Origin: Apoderus coryli
Taxonomy: Eukaryota > Arthropoda > Insecta > Coleoptera > Attelabidae
Direction of reading: 5' to 3'
Length of the DNA stretch: 64,000 bases
Assembly (NCBI GenBank): GCA_911728435.2
Contig: OU452208.1
Span: forward strand, 1,798,001 to 1,862,000
Shown here: piece after piece, positions 9,711-20,699 of the stretch
Layout of the letters: each line of letters opens with the position of its first letter
How positions within the stretch are numbered: the stretch's first letter is position 1
Made by a program: the position numbers and the translations under genes
Notes under the pieces: generated by a model
Seen by the model: the letters and a program-made list of their open reading frames with translations, nothing else
Told to the model about the DNA's origin: nothing
The model's database searches: none

Positions 9711-10809
9711 TTCAGGCTTCATGCGAACGTTCAGTGTTTAAGAAATAAAATTTTGGATTTTGAAATAGTTCTCAAAGACCAACTATTTGATTGCTTGTGT
9801 ATAAACGAGCACTGGTTGAATGTAAATGAATTTTCTATTACAGGTTCTGGGGATTACAGGGCTGTCGCGGGTTTCTGTAGAACTGCAAAGTATCATGGAG
9901 GTGTAGGAATATACCTAAAAATAATATTGAGTACAGAGTTCTGAATATCTCCGGAAATTCGGAAGAAGTAAACTGTGAGGCTGCGGCAATTTTCCTAAAA
10001 ACCTTTTCTACCCACATTGTCACTATTTATAGATCGCCAAATGGAGATCTCTGTCGGTTTTTTGAGATTATGGCTAAGATACTGGAGAGTATAAACTTAT
10101 CCCAAAGTGTCATTGTCACGGGAGACTTTAATGTCCATTTTGAAACGGCTGATCCAAGAGCGGCCAACCTGTGTTATTTTTTTCGGGCTTATGGCTTGCA
10201 TGGCTCTGTGTCTTTTCCAACTCGAGGTAGTGCGTGTCTGGATAATGTATTCACAAATATAAATGTTAATCCCACTACATTAAAACCTTTTAATTTACTT
10301 CATCTGTCCGATCACAATGGCATTTCTTTCACCTTTGAAGGGCGCACTTCCCCGACGGAGCCTGTTGCAAAAATTAGTTACAGACCTATAACTCAATACG
10401 GACTTTTTAACTTGTACAATCGAATCGAGAATATTAATTGGGACTTTATCGATGATCAAAATATAAGCATTGATAGTAGATTTCTAACGTTTACTAATGT
10501 CATTGCAAATACAGCTGAAAGTTGTTTTCCTCTTAAATCTAAAACAGTCACTGCTGGATCAGCGCTGGGTTGTATAAATTGGTTCAGCGATGATTTGCGC
10601 AGGATGAGAGATCTGCTATGCACCATGCATTTGATTCATAAATCGGATTCTCAGTCTGTATCTAAAGTCGCCTTAAGACACTATAAAAAACAATATAGAG
10701 CTAAACTTTCTAAGGACAAAAGAGGGGCTTATGAGGAGTATATTCCATCCGCGCTATTAATAGGCCTGCTGCTGTGTGGAGACTGGTCAAGGATTGGGAA
10801 TCAACTCTA
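9711..10809 (+). pseudogene. APE-type endonuclease domain of copy B
   Basis: This is the N-terminal endonuclease that nicks target DNA for target-primed reverse transcription. Conserved signs are ANVQCLRNK at the start, then CINEHWL (catalytic Glu block), VTGDFNVH (Asp and Asn of the catalytic loop) and a C-terminal LSDHNGI (Asp-His). The frame changes near 9920 (open stretch ending 9944, continued in the frame of 10070-10810). The linker after SDHNGI holds a Trp-rich NWFSDDLRRMRDL segment, as usual before the RT. Confidence 0.85.
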
Positions 10810-12467
10810 AATCTCGGGACAGCTGAGAACTTGACTGCGCATATTTTAAATGACTACTTTACAACTGCGGCTGATGATATCATAAAACAGCTACCAGCCA
10901 CATCGGTCACTTTTGAGAGATATATGTCTCCCACTAGAGCTGCTGGATTTAGTTTGAGAACGGTAACCTTTAATGAAGTACGTGAAAAACTATCAGGTAT
11001 GAAAAACACAAAAAGCTTGGATTGTTATGAGCTTAATGTTAGGATTATTGGGACTTTAAAGAATCTGATAGTGGTGCCGCTTACTAAGTTGATAAACCAT
11101 TGCATTGGTGACGCTGTATTTCCGGCGGTCTTGAAGGAGGCAAGGGTTATTCCAATCTACAAAAATAAAGGATCGGTTGATGATCCCAGTAACTATCGAC
11201 CAATATTGATCTTGCCAATTTTTTCGAAAATCTTCGAGTCTATTACTAAAAATCAGATAACTGAATATTTTGAAGCAAATAATATCTTTATGCAAGGTCA
11301 ATATGGCTTTCGTAATAAGAGATCTACTACTCTTGCAATTAATAACCTTTTGGAATATGTTTCGGATGGCATGGAGCGGGGCTGTGACACCTTTGCTTCC
11401 TTTTATGACCTCACTAAGGCTTTTGACTGTGTCTCATACGAGATGCTTCTTCAGAAACTCTCTTACTATAACTTTGATGTTGACAGTGTTGCCTTGGTTG
11501 GCTCTTATCTCGGCGATCGTTTTCAGCACGTTTTGTATGGGGGACGATACTCGGAGAGACGAGGGGTTGGACGGGGTGTGCCCCAGGGGTCGGTTTTGGG
11601 ACCTTTATTGTTTTTAATATACGTAAATGATTTATACAAATTTCAAGAAGAGTCAAATATAATCTTCTTTGCTGACGACACAACTAGTCTGATTAGATAT
11701 CAACCAAACGACCCTTTAGGGGAGTTGGTTAATGCTGTTGAGACTGACATAGGCAATTGGTTTCTGGTAAATGAACTGAGCTTGAATCAGGCTAAAACTC
11801 AGAGCATGAACTTTACATTGCGTTCTGCGCCTATCGATCTTCAGAGCGATGTTCGCGTGAAGTTCCTTGGGGTTCAACTTGATCCTAAATTAACTTGGGA
11901 GAGTCATGTTCGAGAACTTGGGTGCTCACTGTCCAGGGTCATATATCTGATCAGAAGGCTTGCGCAGAGTGTTTCAATCGCCAGTCTGTTGACGGTATAT
12001 CATGGTTATTTTGTTTCCCGTATGGTATTTTGAACTGGGGACATAGTTCCCATGCAATGAAAATCTTCAAGCTACAGAGGAGATGCTTACGTACCATATT
12101 GGGGCTCGGTTGGCGTGACTGCTGTAAAAAGTATTTTGTTGAACACGGACTACTTACTTTGCCTTCCTTGTACATCTTAAACTGTCTTGGCTATATTCGA
12201 ACCAATGCCTCGCATTTCACTCTTCACTCTGATATGCATAATTATGGTGCGCGAAATCGCAATGACATATTGCCTGAATTTCACCGCCTATTGAGGATTA
12301 GGAAAGGTTCTGACTATTATTGTGTTAAATTTTATAATAAGCTGCCGTCTCACATAAAGAACCTTGGTGAAGTCCAATTTACCAAAAGTATTAAATCATT
12401 TTTGATATCTCAAGCTTTTTATACCTTTGAGGACTATTTCAGAAGCGATATTGTAAGATTTTTTTAG
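10774..12467 (+). pseudogene. Reverse transcriptase and C-terminal region of copy B
   Basis: The main open stretch (10774-12033) contains the RT: YRPILILPIFSKIFE, YGFRNKRST, YDLTKAFDCV, GVPQGSVLGP, FADDTTSLI and the thumb motif VKFLGVQLDPKLTW. It stops at 12033 because 7 bases present in copy A (TGTCGTA at about 8430) are missing here. The C-terminal part continues in another frame (to 12467) with NWGHSSHAMKIFKLQRRCLR, a typical post-RT region. Joining information from copies A and B shows that each has lost something the other keeps. Confidence 0.88.
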
Positions 12468-12605
12468 ATTTTAGTTTGTTTTATGTTGTTGCTATTTTAA
12501 TTTGTTTGTAAGTCTTTCTTTGTTGCTGTAACTTGGATTGTTGAATTTTTGTTCTTTTATGACGTACTATACATGTTATGTAACATAAGATGGTGAATAA
12601 ATATA

Positions 12606-12627
12606 TCTATCTATCTATCTATCTATC
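12606..12627 (+). repeat. (TATC)n tail of copy B
   Basis: The TATC repeat at the 3' end of copy B marks its insertion end; copy A ends with a related but imperfect tract at 9021-9046. Confidence 0.9.
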
Positions 12628-12635
12628 ATGTAGTC

Positions 12636-14000
12636 GATAGTTTTCGCAAGAGATAAACCACACTGGACAATTTTTTGGCAAGGCAATCGATCTGATCTTT
12701 CTATGTCAATTTTGGGTCTACAGTTACTCCAAGAAAGTTATAAGTATTGTTTTCGCTAGTAAAATTTTTCCTTAGTGTAAAATCAATCCTCTCCGTTTTC
12801 GAGAAGGTAAGAGACAGTCCGTTAGAGGCAAACCAATTCTCAGCACTCTTTAATTTGGTTTGGATTATATTATTAAAATCCTCGGAAGCCTGGTTAAATT
12901 GTGGTGTCGTCTGCATACTGAATTACTTGAGTATCCCTCAAATAAGATGATAAGTCGTTGACATATATAATAAATAAAAGTGGACCAAGAATTGAGCCCT
13001 GGGGTACTCCGGTTGTCACAGGCCTTACTTCAGACCTCTCTCCCATATAGTCAACTCACTGATGTCGATCACTCAAGTAAGATCTTATGAAATTAAGAGC
13101 ATTTGCTCTAATGACATATAGGGGAAGTTTCTTTAAGAGAATCGCATGAGAAACACAGTCAAATGCTCTAGAAAGATCGCAAAATACAGCCGTCAGAATG
13201 TGTCCTTGTTCCATTGCACCCACTATAGACTGCACTAACCTCATCAATGCCTGCTTGGTAGATCTTGGCTTTCGATATCCATACTGTGTGTCTGAAAGCA
13301 GTTTATACTTATCCAGAAAACTATATAGCCTATTATTAAACGCAAGCTCTATTGGCTTCGAGAGGTTTTGTATAATAGAGATCGGACGATAATTGTTTAC
13401 CTTTCCCGGATCTCCTTTCTTGTGAACAGGTATTACTTTGGTTAATTTTAACTTACTTGGAAATTCTTGAAGATCAAAACATTTATTGATAATTATGGCT
13501 AATGGTCTTATTAGGCCATATTTAATTTTTTTAATAAGAGAGTTACTAAAACCATAAATGTCCTTGGCGTCACTATGGGACATATTATCTATGATCTCTA
13601 AAACCTCGTGTTCATCAACTGGTATTAGAAATAATGTATTAGGGGAACTTTTTAAATGAAGTTGTCGCCGAGAGGTCAAAGCAATCTGCACTTATTGGCC
13701 CAGAAGGTGCAGCATCTAAAAAGAAATCATTAAATTGGGAGGATTTTAATTGTGAAGGTATTGTATGCTGCTCTACTAGGGGATCCTTTATAATCTTCCA
13801 AATAGTTTTCGATTTGTTATCACTTTCAGAAATAATTTTCCTAAAATAATCCTCTTTTGCTTGAGCAATTTTTGCTTTGTAGACTTTTCGTGTAGATTTT
13901 AATTCCTCACTAATATTTAGATTTGGTCTACTATTCTTAAGTTCAAAAAGAAATTTTAGCTTTTCTCGAAATACTTTTAATTCATTGTTATACCATGGTA
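12636..14000 (-). mobile_element. Antisense non-LTR retrotransposon C, truncated both ends
   Basis: Read on the minus strand, the element starts near 14000 in the linker between endonuclease and RT (PWYNNELKVFREKLKFLFEL) and runs through the RT to a thumb region ending near 12640, beside the tail of copy B. Neither 5' part nor 3' tail is present. The block is interrupted by frameshifts and stops. Confidence 0.8.
12660..13985 (-). pseudogene. Reverse transcriptase of element C
   Basis: The longest open part is 13056-13691 and carries RT motifs NNYRPISIIQNLSKPIE, YGYRKPRST and a FCDLSRAFDCV catalytic block. Beyond a stop near 13056 another frame gives [14 protein letters not shown] and YADDTT (about 12905-13020). 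A third open part (12701-12916) gives the thumb motif YNFLGVTVDPKLT. At least two frameshifts make it non-functional. Family: Jockey/CR1-like by motif appearance; not resolved further. Confidence 0.8.
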
Positions 14001-14030
14001 AGCAAATTTCCCTGCTTTAGAGAATGTTTT

Positions 14031-14130
14031 ACAATTAAGTGATTTGTTAAACAGAATTTGCAATGGATGAACATAAATATAAGCACAGTCTTGTATAATA
14101 AAGGCTGGGACATTGTCGGGGCCCATTTAG
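14031..14130 (-). mobile_element. Short RT fragment, different family
   Basis: The minus strand reads GPDNVPAFIIQDCAYIYV then a LFNKSL run, the same RT fingers region as the 9060-9657 relic. It directly abuts element C in a different frame, so it is a separate truncated insertion or a template-switch junction. Confidence 0.5.
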
Positions 14131-14595
14131 TTTATATACGAGTACAATATAGCTGATCGATGAAAGGTCTATAGAAAACATATATTACAAATATTTCTTT
14201 TCTATTTTTTTATGTGCTAAAATATTTGTTTCATACCTATGTTTTAATTTATTAAATACTTAGTTAAGTATATGTAATTTTGTACTTTTCCATTTTATGT
14301 TTCTTTTGTAAGTATATCTTTGTTACATTTTTTGGTAAAAATCAAAAAAATTATTGTTTCAAAAACAGTTCAAGATAGGTATATAGTTGGAAGTGTTAAC
14401 AAAAAGTACTCAAATTGGAAATCCAAAAATATAATATATAGGATGTTCGATTTAAAATAAGAAACTTGATATTAACATCCGGTATAACCGGATGTGACAC
14501 ACACGTGAAAATATATTAGAACGAAAATGATTTTGACCTGGAATTCAAACTCATTCCAGTTCTAAACTATTTTATTTCAAACTATTCTATGGTAC
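14131..14595. other. AT-rich flank with one hairpin
   Basis: No gene is visible. An imperfect palindrome (ACATCCGG, 5-base loop, CCGGATGT) lies at about 14475-14496, inside repeat-like DNA. The segment ends at the Gypsy insertion site. Confidence 0.4.
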
Positions 14596-14599
14596 CGAT

Positions 14600-15307
14600 T
14601 GTAACAGGCCAAACCCTCTTGTAAATATATTTTATTTAAATTAGGTATAATTAGAAATTAAGTTTAAAGATTTTGTTATTTAGGTGTAAGTGGTGCAGGG
14701 TTAGAATAAGGATAAACAAAAGTGGGGTAGTGAAAGTGCGCGAATATAATAACAGCTGCAAATATTGCGGTTTCTACAAAGGAGATGCCGAAAGGAACGC
14801 GGTATAACCGTTCAAAGGATATTCCGATTTTGGGTTTTTTTTTCCGTACCATACCATAGAGAATGATGAAAGGAGGAGAGAAAAAGCGAGGTAGTCGGGA
14901 AACAACTGCACTAGAAGCAGGTTACATTTTTGTTGTTTCAATTTCCCGAACCGTTTATAATTTTACAAACAGAGAACGATACTATAAAAATATCGTTTTG
15001 ATTATCTTGTTTTTGCTGTTATTGTGCGGGGGAGGGATTTGAGTGTTGTTGGGGCAATATAAACCAACTAAAAGCTTGGTGGCCACCGAAGAACAGATAT
15101 TTGGGGACAATATATTTGTGCAAGTTTCAACTGATCAGAACTGTAAGTAGTCATAATTAGATCGTAGGATAGTATTAGTTGTTTTTTTTTTTTATTCGGT
15201 TTCAATTTCTTTTTTTCCTTTTAATAATAATAATTAAACTAAATTATTTTGTTTTTGTGACATATCCTGTTTCGAACCATTTCCTGAGATTAAGTAGGTA
15301 ATTTTCA
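14600..15307 (+). repeat. 5' LTR of the Gypsy element
   Basis: The 708-bp repeat starts TGTAACAGG and ends TTTTCA. A 12-base T run near 15182 is the same length in both LTRs, although such runs mutate fast. The LTR must hold promoter and polyadenylation signals; I could not place a clear TATA box. Confidence 0.95.
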
Positions 15308-15309
15308 TA

Positions 15310-15320
15310 TGGCGCCCAAC
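15310..15320 (+). other. Primer binding site TGGCGCCCAAC
   Basis: The sequence lies two bases after the 5' LTR, begins with the TGG complementary to a tRNA 3' CCA end, and is followed by TCGG. The priming tRNA was not identified. Confidence 0.8.
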
Positions 15321-15520
15321 TCGGTTTTCTTAGATTAATTTTGTTATAAAAATTTAAAACAGAAACAGGCAGGGATAGTCACATAACAAATTAGTTTTGG
15401 TTTTTTTTTGTTGTTGCTTTAGGCATAAGTACCTAGTTATAACATAGAGATTTATTTTGTTCATGTTTAAACATTAAACAATTTTAACATATTTCAAATA
15501 AAAAGTTAAAACAAATAATA

Positions 15521-18500
15521 ATGGAGCAGGACAAACAGAATGTAGTAAATGATAATTTAGACACAAGTTATAGCAGTATGGTTGAGCAAACAGGGGCGGT
15601 AGTCAACACCGATAATATGCTAGGTACCTTAGTGGAATTTATAAATGCAAATTCAAAAATTATGCAAAACATAGAGCAGAATTTAAAAACAAATCAAGAC
15701 ATGTTCCTAAAATTAAATGAGAGTATTTGCAAAAATTCACTTATAGTTAATAATGTACAGGAAAATTTACTTTCTCAAATGTCAAATTTAGCGATTTCGT
15801 TAGAGAACCAAAATAAAAATCAAACAAAGAGCGAATTATCAGATGACGAGCGTAGGTCGGTAGATAACGAACGTATAGCGGTACCATCTAAAACAAATTT
15901 GTTAAATGATAAGTCATATATTATGTTGTTTAAAGAATTGGGGGGTTCTAACTTACATTTCACACCGAATGGATCTCTACACCCAGTGGCGTTCATTAAT
16001 AAAATTAATACTTTATTTGCTGATGCGGGTGTGCCCAGATCAAAACAGCTCTCGTTAGCAATGTCATGTCTCAAAGGTTCTGCGGCCAATTGGATTCAAT
16101 TAAAAGAACAATTTCTTGACAATATTGATGATTTTAAAAGAGTTTTTTTAGACAGATATTGGAGTGTAGAAATAGAGCGAGAGGCCTATTTTAGTTTGAA
16201 ATTTGGAACATATGATCGCGGGTCAAGGGCCGATTATTTTTTAAAAAAGGTATGTGAGGCAGGTTATCTTTCCCAGAAACTAACGGAATATGAAATTATT
16301 CAGTTATTGATTAACCATTTTTCAATGGATGTTCGAAGAGGCATTATTAATTCGGGTTATAGAAAACTGGATGAAGTTGAAGAATATTTAAGGCAGCTTG
16401 ACAGTTATGATAGGGAAGCGGGAAACAGGACTTGTAGAAATGATAGAAGTGACTATAATAGAGATAATCAGAGGCGTAGTGATTACAGTAGGGAAAATAA
16501 TAGAGGTGCAGCAACAAATATTCAAAGGGGATATAATCAGGCGGCAAATTTATCAAATAATGGGGTGTCAAGTAGGGTCGAAAATTTGAATAACTCAAGT
16601 AGGAATAGTGGAAATAATATGACGCGAACTAATCCAAACAATGGCAACGTTGCGGTATTGTTTAACGAAGAACCCGACAGTTTATTAGAAGAAACTGAAA
16701 ACCAAAGTATTAAAAAAATATCACCTGTAGTGCTATTAACAGTAGAATCTCTACAAACAAACGTTTTAATTGATTCGGGAAGTACCTTATCGTGTATTTC
16801 AGATGATTTTCTAAAGAAAATTGAACTAACAAATAAGATTATTCCGAAATTGCCAGTGGCGTCCGCAAAAGTAACCGGAGCGTTAGTAGGAAAATCTGCA
16901 ATTGTTAAAGAACAGGTTTATTTAACTTTTAAAAACGAATTGGTAGAATTTGCTTTTGTTTGTATAGTCGTGCCAACTTTAGTTCGTGATGTTATTTTAG
17001 GATGTGATTGGATGACAAGATATGAAATAATATTAGATTTTCAAAAGTCTAAGTTAAAAGGAAATTTTGAAGGGGAAGAAAAATGTTTAAATTTGGCGGG
17101 GGAAACTACGAATTACCCTCCGTTAACAATTACGGAAATTACATGTGAGTCAAGTTGCGTGGCTGCTGAGCACAGTTTAAATTATTATTCGGAGTCTGAA
17201 ATTGAAGCTATCGCTGAATCCGCGGAAGAGCTGGACAATGACTACAAACAAAAATTATCAAGTTTATTATTGTCATACCAAAAAGTATTCTCGAACCAAC
17301 CGGGGTTAACACATTGCTATGAACATGAAATATATTTACATGATTATAGTCCATTTTATTTAAAATCGTATCCAATTCCTCACACTTATAAATCGGTGGT
17401 AGTGTCACAAATTAAAGAAATGGAAGAGTGGGGGGTTATAAAAAAGTGTCAGACCGAGTACGTAAGTCCGCTTGTTATAGTCCAAAAAAAAGATAGATCA
17501 GTTAGGGTGTGTTTAGATGCAAGATATTTGAATAAACGAATGGTTAAAGATCATGTAACCCCACCAAACCCGGAAGAGCTATTATTTAATTTTCGAAAGG
17601 GTCAGATTTTAAGTAATCTTGATTTGACGGCTAGTTATTGGCAAATCCCAGTTAAGGAGGAACATCAAAAGTATCTTGGATTCTCATTTGACGGTCAAAC
17701 TTATGTCTTTACCGTGTTACCGTTTGGTTTATCCACGTCCGTAGGAAGTTTTATTAGGGGTTTGAATTATATTCTAGGAGACGAACTGAGCAGTTTTATA
17801 ATTATATATGTAGATGATATCTTAATTTATTCCGCAAATGCGAATTTACATTTGCAACATTTAGAGTGTATTTTCAAGAAATTTGGCGAGGCAAATATTA
17901 CAATTAAATTAAAAAAATGCAGTTTTGCGTGCAAACAAATTACATTTATTGGGCATATTTTAACGCGAGATAGTGTGTCAATTGACCCAGATAGACTTAG
18001 AGCCATTCAGGAAATGAGAGCGCCAAGGAATGTCAAAGAGGTTAGGAAAGTATTAGGGCTAGTAAATTATGAACGACGATTTTGTGAGAATTTTGGAGCA
18101 TTGACAGTTCCATTATTGCGTTTGTTAAAAAAAGGGCAACGCTGGAAATGGGGCGAAGAAGAAGCAGGGGCTTTTAAGGAAATCAAAGAAGCCTTCTTAA
18201 AAGTAACCATGTTACGTCACCATGATCCTAGTCTTAGATATTTCATACAAACAGACTCTTCTGGATATGCATTAGGCGCATGTTTATTTCAGAGAGATCC
18301 AAATACGAGCGAGAAAAATGTTATTGCGTATTACAGCAGGACTCTAAAAGGGCCCGAACGGCACTATTGCGTCACGGAAAAAGAGGCATTAGCGATCATA
18401 GTAGCACTAAAGAAATGGCGTGTTTTTGTGTTAGGTCGGGAGGTCACAATAATTACCGATCATAAAGCGTTATCTTTTCTGCAATCGTGCAAGCTAGGTA

Positions 18501-19930
18501 ATGCGAGATTAACAAGGTGGATATTATATTTACAGGAATATAATTTAAGTATCGAATATTGCAAAGGGAAAGATAATATAGTCGCAGATGTTTTATCAAG
18601 ATTGCCAGTAACGTCTGTTGAATCTTTTAAGGAAAATGCAAACGAGAATGATTTTGAAATTTTGCTTCTTAATACGGACTCTGAATTAAGGCAAAAATTA
18701 ATTAAACAGTTTAAAAGTATTGTTGTAGATCAGCAAGGGGATCAGTTTTGTAGTAAAGTAACTGAAGAATTGAATAAAGTTGAGGTTCAGGATAGATATA
18801 AGAAATGGTTTTTGGAACATGAAAATATTTTATTCAAACGAGGTTCCGATGAAAATCCAAATGTTAAACTGTGCATTCCAGAAAGTTATATAAATTCATT
18901 AGTTTTGCAAGAACATAATGATAATGGTCATTTTGGGGCAGAGAAGTGTTTTTTGTATTTAAAAAAATATTATTTTTGGAAAAAAATGCGTCATTCGATA
19001 AGAAAAATATTAGCAGGGTGCGAATTATGTCAAAAATCTAAGATATCTCCACACTGTTGGGGAGAAATGAATAGTGTGTTAGTAGATAGTCCAAATCATA
19101 TGGCATGCCTTGATTTAATGGGTCCTCTGCCGGCTTCTAGGGGTGGTGTCACTATTTTGTTGGTAATTATTGATGCATTTAGCAAACATGTTTCATTATA
19201 TCCTTTAAAAAATGCTTTACGGAAATCAATTATAGATAAGCTAGTTAGGAAATATTTTTTAGAGGTAGGGAAACCCAAATATATACTCTCAGATAACGGT
19301 ACTCAATTCTGTAGCCCAGGATGGGATAAGGCACTAGCTATTCACGGCATTAAAGCAATACACACGTCAAATTATTATCCGCAAGGAAATATGACAGAGC
19401 GCTGTAATCGAGAAATCGGAAGGATTATACGTGCGTTCTGTCATGACAAACATACACGGTGGGCATTAATGCTGCCTGATATTGAAAGTTGGTTAAACAA
19501 TGTTGTGCATGACAGCACTGGTTTTACACCAGATGAAATTCATAATAGTAGGTCAAGAGGAAATATATTTCTTAAAAATATTATTTTTCCTGGAGGAAAA
19601 TATAGTTTGCCTCCAAATGTCATTATGTTGGCACATAACAATTTGCAAACAAGAGCAAAAAAAAGGGCCACCCGTCATAATAAAATAAGAAAGATTATTC
19701 ATTTTTCACCAGGTGATAAGGTGTTGGTTAGAACACACCCACAATCGTCAGCAGAAAACCACGAAATAAAAAAATTCTTTTTGCTCTATCGAGGTCCATG
19801 TACTATAATATCAGTTGTAGGACATAATTCGTATGAAATTAAAGATGACAGGTCCGATTTGGGTCTAGGAGTGCATAATGTTTATAATTTAAAACCTTAT
19901 GTCGTACCCACTTTGCCAACAACTGCTTAA
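15521..19930 (+). CDS. Gypsy Gag-Pol polyprotein, single frame (1469 aa)
   Basis: One frame codes capsid-like Gag (about residues 100-320), then an Arg/Asn-rich linker (about 320-390) with no CCHC zinc knuckle. The aspartic protease has LIDSGSTLSC, active Asp at 418. The RT has IYVDDI with Asp 765 and 766. RNase H starts with TDSSGYALGA (Asp 912). The integrase has an HHCC zinc finger (from His 1132) and a DDE triad at Asp 1198, Asp 1258 and Glu 1293, a DD35E spacing. The ATG at 15521 follows a 213-base leader. There is no frameshift or stop between gag and pol, so no programmed shift is needed. Its products would copy element RNA in cytoplasmic particles and insert the cDNA into chromosomes. 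It lacks env, so spread is expected to be within the cell lineage. Confidence 0.96.
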   Translation: MEQDKQNVVNDNLDTSYSSMVEQTGAVVNTDNMLGTLVEFINANSKIMQNIEQNLKTNQDMFLKLNESICKNSLIVNNVQENLLSQMSNLAISLENQNKNQTKSELSDDERRSVDNERIAVPSKTNLLNDKSYIMLFKELGGSNLHFTPNGSLHPVAFINKINTLFADAGVPRSKQLSLAMSCLKGSAANWIQLKEQFLDNIDDFKRVFLDRYWSVEIEREAYFSLKFGTYDRGSRADYFLKKVCEAGYLSQKLTEYEIIQLLINHFSMDVRRGIINSGYRKLDEVEEYLRQLDSYDREAGNRTCRNDRSDYNRDNQRRSDYSRENNRGAATNIQRGYNQAANLSNNGVSSRVENLNNSSRNSGNNMTRTNPNNGNVAVLFNEEPDSLLEETENQSIKKISPVVLLTVESLQTNVLIDSGSTLSCISDDFLKKIELTNKIIPKLPVASAKVTGALVGKSAIVKEQVYLTFKNELVEFAFVCIVVPTLVRDVILGCDWMTRYEIILDFQKSKLKGNFEGEEKCLNLAGETTNYPPLTITEITCESSCVAAEHSLNYYSESEIEAIAESAEELDNDYKQKLSSLLLSYQKVFSNQPGLTHCYEHEIYLHDYSPFYLKSYPIPHTYKSVVVSQIKEMEEWGVIKKCQTEYVSPLVIVQKKDRSVRVCLDARYLNKRMVKDHVTPPNPEELLFNFRKGQILSNLDLTASYWQIPVKEEHQKYLGFSFDGQTYVFTVLPFGLSTSVGSFIRGLNYILGDELSSFIIIYVDDILIYSANANLHLQHLECIFKKFGEANITIKLKKCSFACKQITFIGHILTRDSVSIDPDRLRAIQEMRAPRNVKEVRKVLGLVNYERRFCENFGALTVPLLRLLKKGQRWKWGEEEAGAFKEIKEAFLKVTMLRHHDPSLRYFIQTDSSGYALGACLFQRDPNTSEKNVIAYYSRTLKGPERHYCVTEKEALAIIVALKKWRVFVLGREVTIITDHKALSFLQSCKLGNARLTRWILYLQEYNLSIEYCKGKDNIVADVLSRLPVTSVESFKENANENDFEILLLNTDSELRQKLIKQFKSIVVDQQGDQFCSKVTEELNKVEVQDRYKKWFLEHENILFKRGSDENPNVKLCIPESYINSLVLQEHNDNGHFGAEKCFLYLKKYYFWKKMRHSIRKILAGCELCQKSKISPHCWGEMNSVLVDSPNHMACLDLMGPLPASRGGVTILLVIIDAFSKHVSLYPLKNALRKSIIDKLVRKYFLEVGKPKYILSDNGTQFCSPGWDKALAIHGIKAIHTSNYYPQGNMTERCNREIGRIIRAFCHDKHTRWALMLPDIESWLNNVVHDSTGFTPDEIHNSRSRGNIFLKNIIFPGGKYSLPPNVIMLAHNNLQTRAKKRATRHNKIRKIIHFSPGDKVLVRTHPQSSAENHEIKKFFLLYRGPCTIISVVGHNSYEIKDDRSDLGLGVHNVYNLKPYVVPTLPTTA

Positions 19931-19972
19931 CTTTTGTTATGTTAAAATTCAACTTTTCTTTTTAGTTAAATT

Positions 19973-19987
19973 TCAACAGGGGGGTAA
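19973..19987 (+). other. Polypurine tract
   Basis: A CAACAGGGGGGTAA-type run directly precedes the 3' LTR and would prime plus-strand cDNA synthesis. Confidence 0.8.
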
Positions 19988-20695
19988 TGTAACAGGCCAA
20001 ACCCTCTTGTAAATATATTTTATTTAAATTAGGTATAATTAGAAATTAAGTTTAAAGATTTTGTTATTTAGGTGTAAGTGGTGCAGGGTTAGAATAAGGA
20101 TAAACAAAAGTGGGGTAGTGAAAGTGCGCGAATATAATAACAGCTGCAAATATTGCGGTTTCTACAAAGGAGATGCCGAAAGGAACGCGGTATAACCGTT
20201 CAAAGGATATTCCGATTTTGGGTTTTTTTTTCCGTACCATACCATAGAGAATGATGAAAGGAGGAGAGAAAAAGCGAGGTAGTCGGGAAACAACTGCACT
20301 AGAAGCAGGTTACATTTTTGTTGTTTCAATTTCCCGAACCGTTTATAATTTTACAAACAGAGAACGATACTATAAAAATATCGTTTTGATTATCTTGTTT
20401 TTGCTGTTATTGTGCGGGGGAGGGATTTGAGTGTTGTTGGGGCAATATAAACCAACTAAAAGCTTGGTGGCCACCGAAGAACAGATATTTGGGGACAATA
20501 TATTTGTGCAAGTTTCAACTGATCAGAACTGTAAGTAGTCATAATTAGATCGTAGGATAGTATTAGTTGTTTTTTTTTTTTATTCGGTTTCAATTTCTTT
20601 TTTTCCTTTTAATAATAATAATTAAACTAAATTATTTTGTTTTTGTGACATATCCTGTTTCGAACCATTTCCTGAGATTAAGTAGGTAATTTTCA
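19988..20695 (+). repeat. 3' LTR of the Gypsy element
   Basis: The 708-bp copy is the same length as the 5' LTR; I found no substitution while comparing them by eye. It is followed by the CGAT duplication. Confidence 0.95.
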
Positions 20696-20699
20696 CGAT

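Larger units (their letters stand above)
9695..12627 (+). mobile_element. Non-LTR retrotransposon copy B, longer
   Basis: This copy has an endonuclease domain, the RT domain, a C-terminal region, a 3' UTR and a (TATC)n tail at 12606-12627. It begins inside the endonuclease (LHANVQCLRNKI), so the 5' UTR and any ORF1 are missing. Coding is spread over three frames because of frameshifts near 9920, 10790 and 12020. It is therefore dead but gives most of the family's sequence. Confidence 0.9.
14600..20695 (+). mobile_element. Complete Gypsy LTR retrotransposon (6096 bp)
   Basis: The element has two 708-bp LTRs, both starting TGTAACAGG and ending TTTTCA. It is flanked by a 4-bp target duplication CGAT (14596-14599 and 20696-20699). 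A primer binding site, one uninterrupted gag-pol frame and a polypurine tract are all present. Protease, RT, RNase H and integrase order is that of Ty3/Gypsy. No envelope frame exists. Equal LTR length, with no difference seen in the stretches compared by eye, and an intact frame point to a very young insertion that may be active. Confidence 0.97.

Noticed and set aside
15820..16598. Minus-strand open stretches inside the Gypsy gag (15820-16089 and 16347-16598)
   Set aside because: They lie opposite the clear gag frame and mirror its composition; the repeated Tyr/His residues in the second come from the Asn/Arg-rich linker read backwards.
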